NCBI RefSeq assembly: GCF_019649055.1
Contig: NW_026570238.1
Coordinates: forward strand, 1,426,001-1,490,000
Length of the DNA stretch: 64,000 bases
DNA from: Paramacrobiotus metropolitanus
Taxonomy: Eukaryota > Tardigrada > Eutardigrada > Parachela > Macrobiotidae
Direction of reading: 5' to 3'
Each line of letters opens with the position of its first letter. The stretch's first letter is position 1. The position numbers and the translations under genes were made by a program. Below, piece by piece: positions 10,536 through 21,942 of the stretch. The notes under the pieces were generated by a model. That model was not told the DNA's origin. It ran no database searches and saw only the letters and a list, made by a program, of their open reading frames with translations.

Positions 10536-13500
10536 ATGGACCCTGTTCCTGTCAGGCGGCGATCTCAGGGTATTTCGGGTAAGCCACCTGTTCAAAGTGT
10601 CCCTTTGCAATCCGGCAGCGGGATGAAAAATTCAATTTCACGTCCCGACTCCTTTTTGCCGAACAATGGCGTATCAATAAACAACCAAGCCCCTGAGCCA
10701 TCATTAGCCGGGCCTTTCAATTCCCATGCTGCGTCGTCGGGGTCGGAAATCTGTCGGGATCGTCTTATTCATCTATTGGGTTCCGTAGCTGAAGAATATG
10801 ATAAAGTTGTTAAGGAAAATGCTCGACTTAGACTACAAATTGCTCAACTTACGCAACAAGCCGGAATCTGCAACGAAGGATCGAGTAGCGTGTTAAGTGG
10901 CTCGTATCAGACGCAGCAGCAACAGCAGCCGCAACCTTCGCGTCTTATGACGACCGGATTAACGCCTTCGTCAAAATTTGTGCATTCTCACATGGTGTCC
11001 AATGATGATACTCATTCGCCACCGCAAACCAGTTCAGTGGATAATTCATTCCACAAACTAAAGATACTCAAGGAGGAGCAATTACAAAAATTTAAAACCA
11101 CTTCGCGCCGCAAGATTGCATCGGCGACATCACGGCTGAGGAATGTGCCAACTACGGAAGCGCAGATAGTACGCAGTTATGCTCGCCATAATGATGGCGT
11201 CTGGGACATAGCGGCGCCCAAATTTTCCACATGTCCCTACACCGTTTTTGGTAAGGCCGGTATAAATTGTGCTCTGCATTACAGTTTGAGCATATCAAGG
11301 GTTCTGAATGGCATTAATCAGCGGTAAAATTAATATTAGCAGTTTACCAATTTTTAACCGGTTACGCCGGGCTATTTCACACGCATTGGCGCGTGCATCC
11401 AAAACACAATTGGATGGTTCCATCAAGGTGGTTCCATGATTTTTACTTATGTGATTACTTCCATGATTTTTACTTATGTGATTAAGCAAGTAATTTCTGA
11501 TTTGTTCTGTCGGTAGTGCGGAACGGTATAATAATCTGGAGTGATAGTGCCCTTTACTCTTAACAGTAAGGGCTAAGAGTGATGACTGTGTAAAACAGTT
11601 CTGACACCTATGACAGTTATTTAGCAATAGTATTGCCTATAAATGGAAACGAAATTAATATTTATGCACGTGTTTTTGGAAATTCGAAACAGAATTATTG
11701 TTTGTCGTATGATATACGAAGTACGGGTAATTGCGGTTAGAGAAAAACGAAGCGGTTTTAAGTGTCACCTTGTTGATTAGGTCAATAAATAGGCGTAGTT
11801 GGGTGCAGTTTACGCTTGGGCTGATTTTCATGAGATTCAAATATGTTGTGGTTACCCAGGTAGGAAGCCTGTACATTATGATGACAATTTTGGTTAATTG
11901 TGACCACTGTTCGTGCTTTTGCGGCATTGTCGATGATCCTGGGAAAATAAGATGTTTTCCGTTGCATGTCCGTGCCGACATAAAATACGTCGTTTTCTTA
12001 TGACATTATGTCATTTTTTTGTTGCTGTGGTATGATGTTTTGTCAAATCCATAATTTTAGAGACTAATTTCATAATTTTCATTAAAGAGACTAATTTCTA
12101 ATTAGAGAAATTTTTAGAAACTAATTTCGTTAAAGTACAGTATAGCGTAGCATAAGTTACAAAGTTGAATAATAATAACGTACGTACGTGTCTTAGAAAT
12201 TTGGATGCTTAAAATCGCAAATTTGCAGGATTGTATTTCTTACATTTGGTTGTTCCTGTGTTTTTTGAGAGGCAGAAGTTTCTTCCACGAAATATCTATC
12301 CTGTATCCATCAGGCCACATAACTCACGTTTAACTTCTTTGGATACACTGCAGAGGCCCGACCCCATTTTTAAAAGTCTGATAGTTTTTATTTTTGCATT
12401 ATTTTCTGGCTTCTTGCGTGATACGCATTCGCGCCATCGTCCGCATAAAAGATTATTTACGGCAACAATAGAAATGGAACTGGTTGCCGATTTTGAATGC
12501 TCAGCCAAAATCTTAATTCAACGTTCGAGATTGGGTTTCCTTAGCAAACGATTTTTTTGCAACCAGATATTTGCTTAGTGAGTATCGTTTTCACTTTTCA
12601 CTGCATCTTTCATATACGGATATCTAAGAAGTGTTTGCGGTTGTGCCTTGAAAACAGTGGCAGTAGACGACGACTGTCCTGGTTGGGAGCGTTGTATATA
12701 CTAAAATAATGCAATTGCAGTTTTTTGAATTTCGCATAGGTATCCTCGTACAATTGTCAGTAGCCTTTTGTGGTTTTGTACAACACCCCATCGCACATAA
12801 AATGTTTATTACAATTATTAAGGAATGAAGTGGTCATAGCCCTCATAGGCTCATACATAACTGTTACTCAAGAATTGACCCTTTTGTATGCATCAATATT
12901 AAATGTGCGTTAATTTACATTGTGGCTAGTGCTATGACACTTGTTTAACGTCTAATATTGCAGGTCCTGTTGTAAATATTGTTTTGTAACCTTTCTGTGC
13001 GTGCGTGTGTTCTGAAGATATTACTGCTCTACTAGTATCTACTCGAAAATAAAAAGCGGCGAACCCAGAACAAAGTTCATATAGTTGAATTTGTTTGGTT
13101 TAAAACGGTACGCGATACTACATATTAAGGCTAATCGAAATAAGTATCCTTACAGGGAGCGCTTCAGCGGACCGCACGGCCTGTATATGGAATGCGAAAA
13201 GTGGGCACTGCCTAATGCAGTACCAAGGTCATGATGGCTCAGTGAACTCCATCCGGTTTCAGCCGGTGCGCGTCAGTGCCGGTGATAGTCTGCTAGTCCT
13301 GACAGCATCTGGTGATCAGACAGCTCATGTCTGGAAGATCACATCCGCCCAATTAGCTGAATCATCACGCGAGTCCGACGAAGAGAAGACCACGGACACC
13401 GATAATCCGTCCACGATTCACCAGACTAGCAAACCTACCAAAATGCTGGTCAACTACCCCCTAATGGTGTTCCGCTCACATACCAGCGCTGTCAGCTGTG

Positions 13501-14135
13501 CCGAATGGGTATCCGGTGCCCATCAGGTTATCACTGCGTCATGGGATCGTTCGGCCATCGTGTTCGACATTGAAACCGGGGACAATTTGAATAGTTTTGC
13601 TGGACATGATGACGAGTTGACGTATGTTGCAGTCTCGCGTCCACAGAAATTGTTCGTCACTTGCTCGAAAGACACAACGTTCCGATTGTGGGATTTGCGG
13701 GAGCCAAATCTACAGTCGGTCAGTGTGTTTCAGGGCCATTCAGATGCCGTTAACTGTGCAGTATTTACGCCCAGTGGAGAGAGTATTGTCTCAGGTGGAG
13801 ACGACAAATTTCTACGGGTGTGGGATTTGAGGAATATGCGCGCGCCAAAGGCCTCGGTGCGGATGGAAGGCGGAGTGAATCGGCTGTCGGTGTCGGATGG
13901 CATGGTAGTGTGTTGTCCGTTGGATAATCGCAATATCGCGTTGTATGCCATTAATACGGGAAAGCTCACCCGGTTACCGCGAGCGAAACGTCAGGGGCAC
14001 CAGAGAATGGTGACTTCCGCGAGCTGGTTGGATGATCAGCCATCCGGATCGCCGGCCGGTGGAGGGTTGGATGTAAATTTGTTGACGTGTGGGTTTGATC
14101 GGCAGGTTTTGGGATGGAAGACGGCTCCGATGTAG
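10536..14135 (+). CDS. WDR37: WD-repeat protein 37
   Basis: WDR37 binds PACS1/PACS2 and links them to calcium handling and cell survival in vertebrates (family knowledge). Two exons, 10536-11250 and 13156-14135, joined in phase 1; 1695 nt, 564 aa. The N-terminus is low-complexity, with a poly-Gln patch near residue 130. A short coiled coil (LIHLLGSVAEEYDKVVKENA, about 80-110) corresponds to human [20 protein letters not shown]. Beta-propeller repeats start at HNDGVWDIAAPK (human HRDGIWDVSVAK). They continue through GSASADRTACIW, GHDGSVNSIRF, TASGDQTAHVWK, TASWDRSAIVFD, TCSKDTTFRLWD, SGGDDKFLRVWD and the end motif LLTCGFDRQVLGWK (human LFTCGFDRQAIGW). The TTG at 10527 is rejected as start; the ATG at 10536 is used, although an AG just before it leaves an upstream exon possible. 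Length is slightly above human (494 aa) because of the N-terminus. Confidence 0.93.
11431..11483 (+). repeat. Tandem duplication of 26 bp in WDR37 intron
   Basis: The 26-bp segment beginning TTCCATGATTTTTACTTATG occurs at 11431-11456 and again, identical, at 11458-11483, with one base between. It lies in the single 1.9-kb intron of WDR37 and looks like a recent local duplication. Confidence 0.85.
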
Positions 14136-15364
14136 TGTATTGCCTGTTTGGCTGTTACCCGGATTTGTGTATTCTGTCCACCTTGTTGGAAGTAGTTTTT
14201 TTAGAAAACGTTTTGAATGGTTTTTACTCAGTTGATTTTAATGCATATTTTCTGACGCTGACAGTTGCTGTTTAAACCTTGCCTGGTTTCAATATTTTGT
14301 TATGGGTTTTACATATTTTTGCTGGTTTCCGCTTTTTTGTAAATTGCTGCTTGTTGACGGGATTATCGGGATCGTTGGCTGTAATTTTTGGGCTTTGGTT
14401 GGAGTCTGGGAGCATCTAGTGGTTAAATCAGTATTGTCTGAAGTCGCCCAACGTCAGGAACGCACTTACAATTAGCAAATCAAATTTTGGATTGGATGAT
14501 GTACGCATTAAACTCAGCAAAGGTATTTCATCAGCGAACTTGCTCGAATTCTGTTTGCACCATACAACACAATGGTTTGCTATCTTTAGCAAGTAATACT
14601 CTGGTAATACTAATTCCGGAGCTAAACAAATTGTGCATGACGAGCAGTGCTCCATGGCATCTACAGGGCACATTCACTTATTACTCGTAGGTTACTGGTT
14701 CGTGACCTTTCGATAATTTTTTGGACTTCTTCAGACGTATCGTGATAACTGATACCACTAATTTCATAATGCAGTTTCAAATTTTATTGCGTATCTGTGA
14801 TAGTAGCAAGATATGTTGTGTCCTACAAATTTATTTTTGTAATTACAACCAAAGACACAATAATTTGCAATGGAAGCAAATTGTTTCAAGATAGCGTCAA
14901 TACGACGGGTCATGCGTCAGAGACTACGAGCAGATTTACGTAAACGATTTTCCATTTATGAATCAAGCATTTACAGATAGAAGAATATAATAAATAGTAC
15001 ACACAACTTCACAACCTGACCTTATGAATTTTGTTTTAGTACTCAGTATGTAATTGTACGTGGTGCTTATTAAAAACAACCTGACCTAACCTTTATGAAA
15101 ACTTGAAAGGTGGTTAACTGTCCATTTGCATTTTGTGGGTGCGGCAACGTTACGATCCGGACAGCTGGGAACATTCTATAATATTACGATTCTTGCAGTT
15201 GTGCTTTAGCTGCGTGCATTAGAAATTGGCAAAGGTACAGTACTTAGTTAATGTTAATAGTACACACGGAAATTTTAAATCTTTTCAGTTTTTTAGGAAT
15301 AATTTTTCGTAACAATGATCGCAGATTTTTCTGATTCGATTATCAGGAACTAATCTTATATATT

Positions 15365-15413
15365 ACAAGAAATAGCCTCGGCTTCGCCTCCGCGTTTCTT
15401 GTGATCCACGGCC
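15365..15413 (+). repeat. Left flanking hairpin/direct repeat of minisatellite
   Basis: A stem ACAAGAAA / TTTCTTGT (15365-15372 and 15395-15402) encloses a 22-nt loop containing CTTCGCCTCCGCG. The 32-bp core 15382-15413 is repeated with 3 mismatches at 16027-16058, on the other side of the 51-bp array. Confidence 0.75.
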
Positions 15414-15610
15414 ACTGTACTTGATTTCGATTGAATATTTATTAGTATCACATCTATATTTCGTCGTAATATGATCGGTACATCGCAATAGCGCAAAAAC
15501 ACCGGTTTTATGTAATAATTACAGTTCTCTCAGATCAGTAATAAATCTCTCCACTGGATCCATGATTCTCTGAACCTGATGATTCTCTGGACCTGATGCT
15601 TCTCAGTAAT

Positions 15611-15967
15611 GGCAGCTCGGTCACCCGCTCACCTTTCGGGCTCCGTACACGGAACATTTCCGGTATCTTGGCCACCCGATCACCTAATTAGCTCTGTCCA
15701 CTAGAAAGGAGTGGTAGCTCGGCAACTAGTTCACCTTGTGGGCTATGTGCACTGCACTGTTGTGGTAGCTCGGTCAATCGTTCACCTAAAGGGCTCCGTA
15801 TACTGGACAGTAGTGGTAGCTTGGTCACTTGTTCACCTGACGGGCTCTGTGCATTGGACAGTAGTGGTAGCTTGGTCACTCGTTCACCTAATAGTCTCTG
15901 TGCATTGGACAGTAGTGGTAGCTCGGTCACTTGTTCACCTAACGGGCTCCGTTCACTGGACAGCAGC
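15611..15967. repeat. Minisatellite, seven 51-bp units
   Basis: Seven head-to-tail imperfect copies starting at 15611, 15662, 15713, 15764, 15815, 15866 and 15917, plus a partial eighth. A unit begins GGTAGCTCGGTCA, carries GTTCACCTAA and GGGCTC, and ends near TGGACAGTAGT. As 51 is a multiple of 3, both strands stay open over several units and produce artefactual repetitive ORFs with a 17-residue period. No start context or splice site argues for translation. Confidence 0.93.
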
Positions 15968-16007
15968 GTCAGCTTGGTCTTAGAAGCTAGCTAGCGTTAG
16001 CGTTAGC

Positions 16008-16058
16008 TTAGAAGAAACATCTGCGTCTTCGCCTCCACGTTTCTTCTAATCCACGGCC
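16008..16058 (+). repeat. Right flanking hairpin/direct repeat of minisatellite
   Basis: A perfect 11-bp stem, TTAGAAGAAAC (16008-16018) and GTTTCTTCTAA (16039-16049), encloses a 20-nt loop with CTTCGCCTCCAC. Relative to the left copy, both arms changed so that pairing is kept (ACAAG/CTTGT versus AGAAG/CTTCT). Confidence 0.78.
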
Positions 16059-16124
16059 CGAATCAATGAATAGCTCGGTTACATATTCACGTAGCGTTTC
16101 GAGCACTACTCGGTAGATAGTGGT

Positions 16125-16286
16125 GGTAGCTCGGTCAATTACTGAGTCAATTAGCGATTTTGCTCACTGGACACTATTGGTAGCTCGGTAACTCACTCAC
16201 TCAGTTAGCGATTTTGCTCACTAGACGGCAATGGTAGCGCCATAACTCACTTAGACAATTAGGGATTTCGCTCGCTTGTCGGTGAA
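16125..16286. repeat. Minisatellite variant, three 54-bp units
   Basis: Copies at 16125, 16179 and 16233 start GGTAGCTCGGT or a variant and contain TTAGCGATTTTGCTCACT. They share the GGTAGCTCGG head with the 51-bp array but have a different body. A degenerate copy precedes them at about 16072-16124. Confidence 0.85.
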
Positions 16287-18827
16287 GGTATCTCGGGCAC
16301 TCACTCACCTTAAAATAATAAATGCGGCTCTATGCTTTTAGCATTTGTTTAGAAGAGTGATCCTGCCAAAATCAAACAGCCCGATGTCCGTACGGTTAAG
16401 ACCATTAAATTACAAATAAATGTTATATAGTAAGATCATTATATTACAAATGTGCCGACAACGAAAATCGATAGGTTAACTTGTGATTTCTTAATTTTGT
16501 GGTTGGTGTTGTACAAAAATAAGTTCAATTTATGCTGTTTAATTTGCTTACTGTATTTAATAATTTATCTTTCGTATTGTATCCAGGCAGAATTTTTCGA
16601 AGTTTCTAGGTCACCTTGCAACTTGTTGGCTCGTTTGCGGCATCGTGCCCGCACGCTTCTGATCGGACGTATTATTCAATAACAAAAGTCATGTGACGCA
16701 GTTGTGGACCGCGGCCGATCTAACTGTGGTATCAGATTTTTTTAAAAGTTTTTGGTTAGAGAGATCTCCAGACTGTGGGGAGGCCGCGCGTACTGTAATA
16801 TTGACCTTTTTCTTAATATGGTATAACCCTTGTAATAAAGTGTAGGTACAGTACGTATATATATTCTGATACTAGAGTAGAAAAACAGTACAGTAACTGC
16901 TGAAATACAGTACGAGTACTTAATTTATACATTTTTTACGTGTCAATCAATCTGCAGTACTTATGCCCATCTCGCGAATGGGTGAGAAGTTTCAGCGAGC
17001 ATGCAGCATTAATGTTTCGAATTAGTATACGAAGCTATGCTAAGAATTTTCATGATAAGATGATCTGTAATATAGTTTCGCGCAACGAAACAGCACAAGC
17101 AGAAAACACTCTGTTGCATTCAGGAATTTAGTAATACATAGGAAACAAATAAAATAATCCGACAAATTTAAATCTGATAACCGACTATTCGAAAACAAAA
17201 CAGTAACAATCAAATTCATTAGAAATGCTGAAGTAGGGAAATTTCTGAAAGGTGGGCAGGCAGAATTATTCGTTTTAGTATTGCCGCAGTACGAAATATG
17301 TTTCATCTGATGCTGCACAAACTATCAGCTCATTGTATGTCCCTATCTTTTCTAACCTAACAATTTTAAACTTTACAAATGCGTTTTGATGAATCGATGA
17401 ATCGCTACTCCACAATATCTTGGTGTTTTTAAAAAGCGGCTGGACATACATGCTGGTACACGGATTCCGCCACCAACTTAATTAGTGCTCCATTAATTTT
17501 ATTTCTTTGTATGCATGGGTACAGAGTTTAGCTTTGGAGGACACGTCCGAAAGGAACAAACTCATTTTCGCCATAAAGGTTGCGCGAGCTTACAAACATG
17601 CAGAAGTCAGTTCGGATGCCGAAATTACTTGATTTAGTCACGATTAATGCTGGTACAAGTACAAAAGCAGACTTCGATAGTCATAAGTGTTTTATAAATT
17701 TATAATTTATTAGGAAAGAAATGGTTAACGAACACTCAAGTTCTTTCCATCATGATGATCTTAGCGGCGCAGTGTTTTTTGTTTTGCTTTAAATATAAGT
17801 GTTAGTGCGCGGCAGCCACATACTGTGTCCAGACGTACGTTTCATGCTTAATTAACAATTTCGTGTGATGCTGCAGTGGCGGTACTGCCTACTGGGTGCG
17901 CTGGATGGCGTGATAAATAAACCACTGTATGCTGGTAGTGCAACGGGCACAGGAAGGATATTTACATTACCATCGGGAAAAGGAAACATGTGCTTTATCA
18001 TTTATTCCGCCGCAGTATATCGATTAACTCTCTTTTGTCGAATTCTCTCCGATGCCAGAGAACGAAAGGATGGATGCTCCCGAGCGTTTTTCCGTGCAGT
18101 GTTGATATAGCTTCCATGACAAAGTGGAGCCATACAAACTTCGTGCATTGTCCGCTGTACAGAAGGTCTCCTGTATATACAAATACAAACGAAAGCCGAC
18201 TGTGCGCGTACACAGAAGAATGAAATATATAACACGCATTTCCCCAACATTACTGCCGCCGTTCGGCGCACGTCAGCCGGGCCGCGCCGGGATCGGAGAG
18301 TGTGTGTGCGTTGGGCTGACTTTATAAAAACATCCCCGTGAGAAGGTTTGTAAGTTACATATTTTCTGTGCTTGAAGGAAATCGACATATTGATTAGTCG
18401 CAGTACTAATTGTCGTGTTTCGCACATGCCTTGCCATGGAGCCGTTCAATGCTTCCTGTGCAGTATTCAGTTCACTAGCGGGACTCCATGCACTCCCGTC
18501 AGCATAACCGTACTGTGTTTGCAAAACTGTCTATCTACTAATTGATGTTCCTTTAATTTGGCCAATAGTGCAGTTAACGCATTGTGTTTTTGTAAGAAAG
18601 GATGCGAATTTCAACCGTCGGATTGACAAACATGCTCAACGCACTTGGATTGGCCACTACATATATGTAGCAATCTGATGTCCTTACCTGAAGGTCTGTG
18701 CGCGAACTACGGCCTTCCTTTTGCAGCAAAAATTATGCCAATTCGCTTGTGATTTTATTTGGACGCAATATATTCATAAATTTATTTTTTCGAAAGCGCG
18801 ACTCGAAAGACACAGTCAGGTTAGGCA

Positions 18828-18873
18828 ATATTCTATAACTTTCTTACTCACATATAAGAAAGTTATAGAATAT
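18828..18873. repeat. Perfect 19-bp-stem inverted repeat
   Basis: ATATTCTATAACTTTCTTA (18828-18846), an 8-nt loop CTCACATA, then its exact reverse complement (18855-18873). It could be a small RNA hairpin, a cruciform or the residue of an element. No gene is within 1 kb. Confidence 0.9.
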
Positions 18874-19885
18874 CACATCATCTAATTATAATCACATCTT
18901 GATGTAATGTATTGTAACCTATGTGCCTATGTTGTTCACAAACCTTATCAAAAGGCGTTTGATTGTTATAAATGGTAGCGGCTATTGCTTATTTATCGCA
19001 TTTATGAGCAGTTTCGCTTTCAGGATGATAGTGATCTAACGAATTATTTTATGATGTCCTGAAATTTAGTGAAAACTGTTATGAACAAAACTGATATAGC
19101 GTTTATTGTATCGATTAGGATAGTCGAAAGACATAACTTAATGATTTCATGGATTTTCAGTCACAGTGGTTCGATGCAGTCGTTAATGTTTCGTGGTAGC
19201 TTTTAATTTGAGAATTTCTTGTTATGGATGAAACCGGCAACTGCTGAAACTACACTATTTGCTGTGTCTCTAATGTAGAAATACTATGCCGATAAAATTC
19301 TTACGCTTTTCACTATGCGTGTGCACGATTTAAAATGGCAAAATCAAGACGAGCAGATGTAAATTTTTCTGGCGATAATAAAGGATGCTTTACTCATATG
19401 TGTACGTACAGATAATCTCCTTAAAACACGATTAAACCACAACATATTTAACTTTGCTGACTCATAATGGATTTATGAAGGTGCACAATTAGTTAGAATT
19501 TAAAAAAATCAAATACGGATATTTAGCTGCATTTCCATTAGTGCGGTAACGTATTATTAGTAACTTCCATGTAGACCGGCACTCGTATTGAAAGTGCACT
19601 GCAGTTACAGGACAATTATAAATTAATACTTTCTGGCAATGACCATCTGAAACGTGTAAAAAAATTAACAGCTTTTTCAGATTGTTCTGCCAGTCGTTCG
19701 TGATTCACTTATGCGAATGCTCCACAGGAAGGAAGATTGATGGACAAAATGATATCGATATTGATGCATCTAAAAAGTGTGCTTACTTCACCGGCATGAA
19801 GCAAAGGAAAGAGAAATTTAATGCAGCCGTCGTATCTCGAATTTCCTTACTATTTTTTTCGTCCAGTATATAATGCGCTGCAGTT

Positions 19886-21194
19886 ATGGAGTTGTGGATC
19901 TCTGTCACGTTAATTAGTCTGAGCATCATGGATTTGCTGCCAAAACAGACGAGAGCATTTGATTACAACATAAATGCGCCAAATTCTGGAGACTATTGCA
20001 GTTATTTCTCAAATCGTGAGCCCATAGAAGCTCCAGAACTACGGAATTGTTCGTGGTATAAATTGGTGAGTCATGCCTGCACAATAGTACAGTAACCTTA
20101 ATCATAACGTCCCTGCCTTTACGTAAGACTATGAAGTACGTATGAAACCTTTAATGCAGATGTAGTGCAGATTAGTTTGAACTGGCTTTTAGTAATTTTT
20201 CATCCATTAAGAATTACTGCTTGCACATTTACTGTTAGCAACTATTACCCAAAAGAAACAGTCCTCAATGTAGCTGGATACTGTCCATACAACTATAAGT
20301 CTATATAGGAGGTATCCTTGCCGATACATGCACGATGAAGACATGCCGTGAATTTATTGGTTAAGCCGAAAGGAACACAATGGGTTTAATTGCAGAGAAG
20401 CTGCTGCCGTCAGACCGAGCTGGATTCAATTTTTAAAGATGTCAGAGCACTGCAAGGAGCGGACGCTATCTGCCAGAAGTTGTTGAATTACATGATTTGT
20501 TGGGTTTGTGATCCTGGTAAGGAAGTAATTTATGGAAAACCCTGGTTACGGAACAGTCTGTATAGGCAAAAATAGTAAAAAATTTGGATTCTGCGAAATC
20601 CAAGCAACTTCTTATATAATTTTCTTAAATGTATTACTTCTGACTTCTAAGTAGTGCGTTTATTATTCATATGCGTTTATTATTATCAGTAGTGCATAAC
20701 AGACTTGCTACGCATGCACTGCTTGGCACAGCAAAATGGCAAATCAAATGTCACGAGTCCCATATACCTAAGATATCTTTTGGCGAAATTAATCGAAGTA
20801 AATGAGACTTATCAGCATCACAATGCGCTTTATTCGCATGACAAAAGGTCATCGGCTGCTCTTTGCAGGTCAGCATCTTTTCTACTCGAGCAAAAGCCAG
20901 AAGCTCAGCTTCTGCGAAGGTTTCTGCGATAATATTTTGGAAAAATGCAGCAAAGCCTTGTTCAAAGGTATACCGATGCAGCAGTTCTATCCGACTGGCC
21001 GGTATTTTTGTGAATCCCACCATTTTCATGTTCCTCCCCAGAAGAATGAGAGCTGTTTCTCCGCCGGCGGTGCCTCAGGAGAGATTACGGACTGGCAAAT
21101 ACTAGCGGGAGCCACGTCCACGCGTTATCACCCGTTTTTGCCCTTTTTTATTCTACTCCTGTACAGCTGCAAATGCATTATCAAATTTTTGTAA
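19886..21194 (+). CDS. Folate-receptor-like cysteine-rich secreted protein, probably GPI-anchored
   Basis: Exons 19886-20065, 20396-20516, 20869-21194; 627 nt, 208 aa. An N-terminal signal peptide (MELWISVTLISLSIMDLL...) leads into a Cys-rich domain. In order: YCSYFSN, NCSWYKL (split by intron 1), RSCCRQTEL, ICQKLLNYMICWVCDPG and LSFCEGFCDNILEKCSKAL. The CSWY...SCC...C...MxCxxCxP...FCxxxxxxC spacing is that of the folate receptor/HHIP-type extracellular domain and of related insect proteins (recalled). The C-terminus is hydrophobic (FLPFFILLLYSC...), as in GPI-anchored members. The residues that bind folate were not checked, so ligand binding is unknown. The start is the first ATG that gives the signal peptide. 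Confidence 0.68.
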
Positions 21195-21942
21195 TTGTGT
21201 GGCCATATAGTTCTGTACTTTTGTGCACGCTAATTTTACTAAAAGGTCAAACCCGTAAGTCTGCATGATTTTGCCTGACATTTGCACTTCATTTCGTACG
21301 GGAATATGCAGACACCTGGTATTTACAATAGTCGTTCCCTGTTGTCTCGTGGCTGGTACTTTTTTAGCGACCAGCAAATGCAAAGCTCAAACGATCTTTG
21401 TCACTAAGTAATTTGATAAGAACGCCAAAACAAAATCTGCAGCCTTAAATGAGATCACCAATACCTATCGCAATAACTCCGTCTAAGCAAAGAATCGGAA
21501 CGGGCGAAAATCTGTCTATTATGAACTGAATGGAGGTTTCCGAATTAAATGACGTACCGCGCATTCTTAGCGAACGCAAAAGGACGCCTATCTTATGCAC
21601 AAATTTGATTTTTCACTCCTTGCTAGAGCCAAGACATCCCGAAAACACCTGCCAAATCCACAGAGGCGTGAGAAAATTCAAGTTCAATGTTCGGAATTTA
21701 TCTTTCATTTCAGTTTCATAAATTAGTCATATGGCGTACGATACCACAGATGGTATAGCGTAAGAGCAAATTAAAAAACGAAGCAGTTAAAAACACCAGC
21801 AGGGTTATTGATAAACACAAGCGGTACGTCTTCATTCAACAATCATATTATCAGCCGTAAGTGATTAGAGGCAACTAACAAAAATCCACAGCGATTGACA
21901 GTCCACATGTTTCCAATGCCGAAGCTCTAATCGAATGCTTAG
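21195..21942. other. Convergent intergenic spacer
   Basis: Lies between the ends of the folate-receptor-like gene (+) and importin-5 (-) and should contain both 3'UTRs. No canonical AATAAA was spotted for either. Confidence 0.5.

Larger units (their letters stand above)
14136..19885. other. Gene-poor 5.7-kb region
   Basis: No protein-coding gene could be supported. It holds a minisatellite with flanking hairpins (15365-16286) and a long perfect hairpin (18828-18873). A CpG-rich patch at about 18240-18310, followed by TTTATAAAAA at about 18321-18330, resembles a promoter without an obvious gene. ORFs at 17865-18427 overlap each other on both strands and show no family resemblance. Confidence 0.5.

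Noticed and set aside
15611-15967. CRISPR-like array
   Set aside because: Units are contiguous imperfect tandem repeats without unique spacers, in a eukaryotic genome.
15688-15983. Repetitive ORFs on both strands over the minisatellite
   Set aside because: They follow from a 51-bp unit being a multiple of three. There is no start context, splice site or codon bias.
17865-18427. Overlapping ORFs on both strands near a CpG-rich patch
   Set aside because: No splice structure or recognisable protein; mutual overlap suggests chance.
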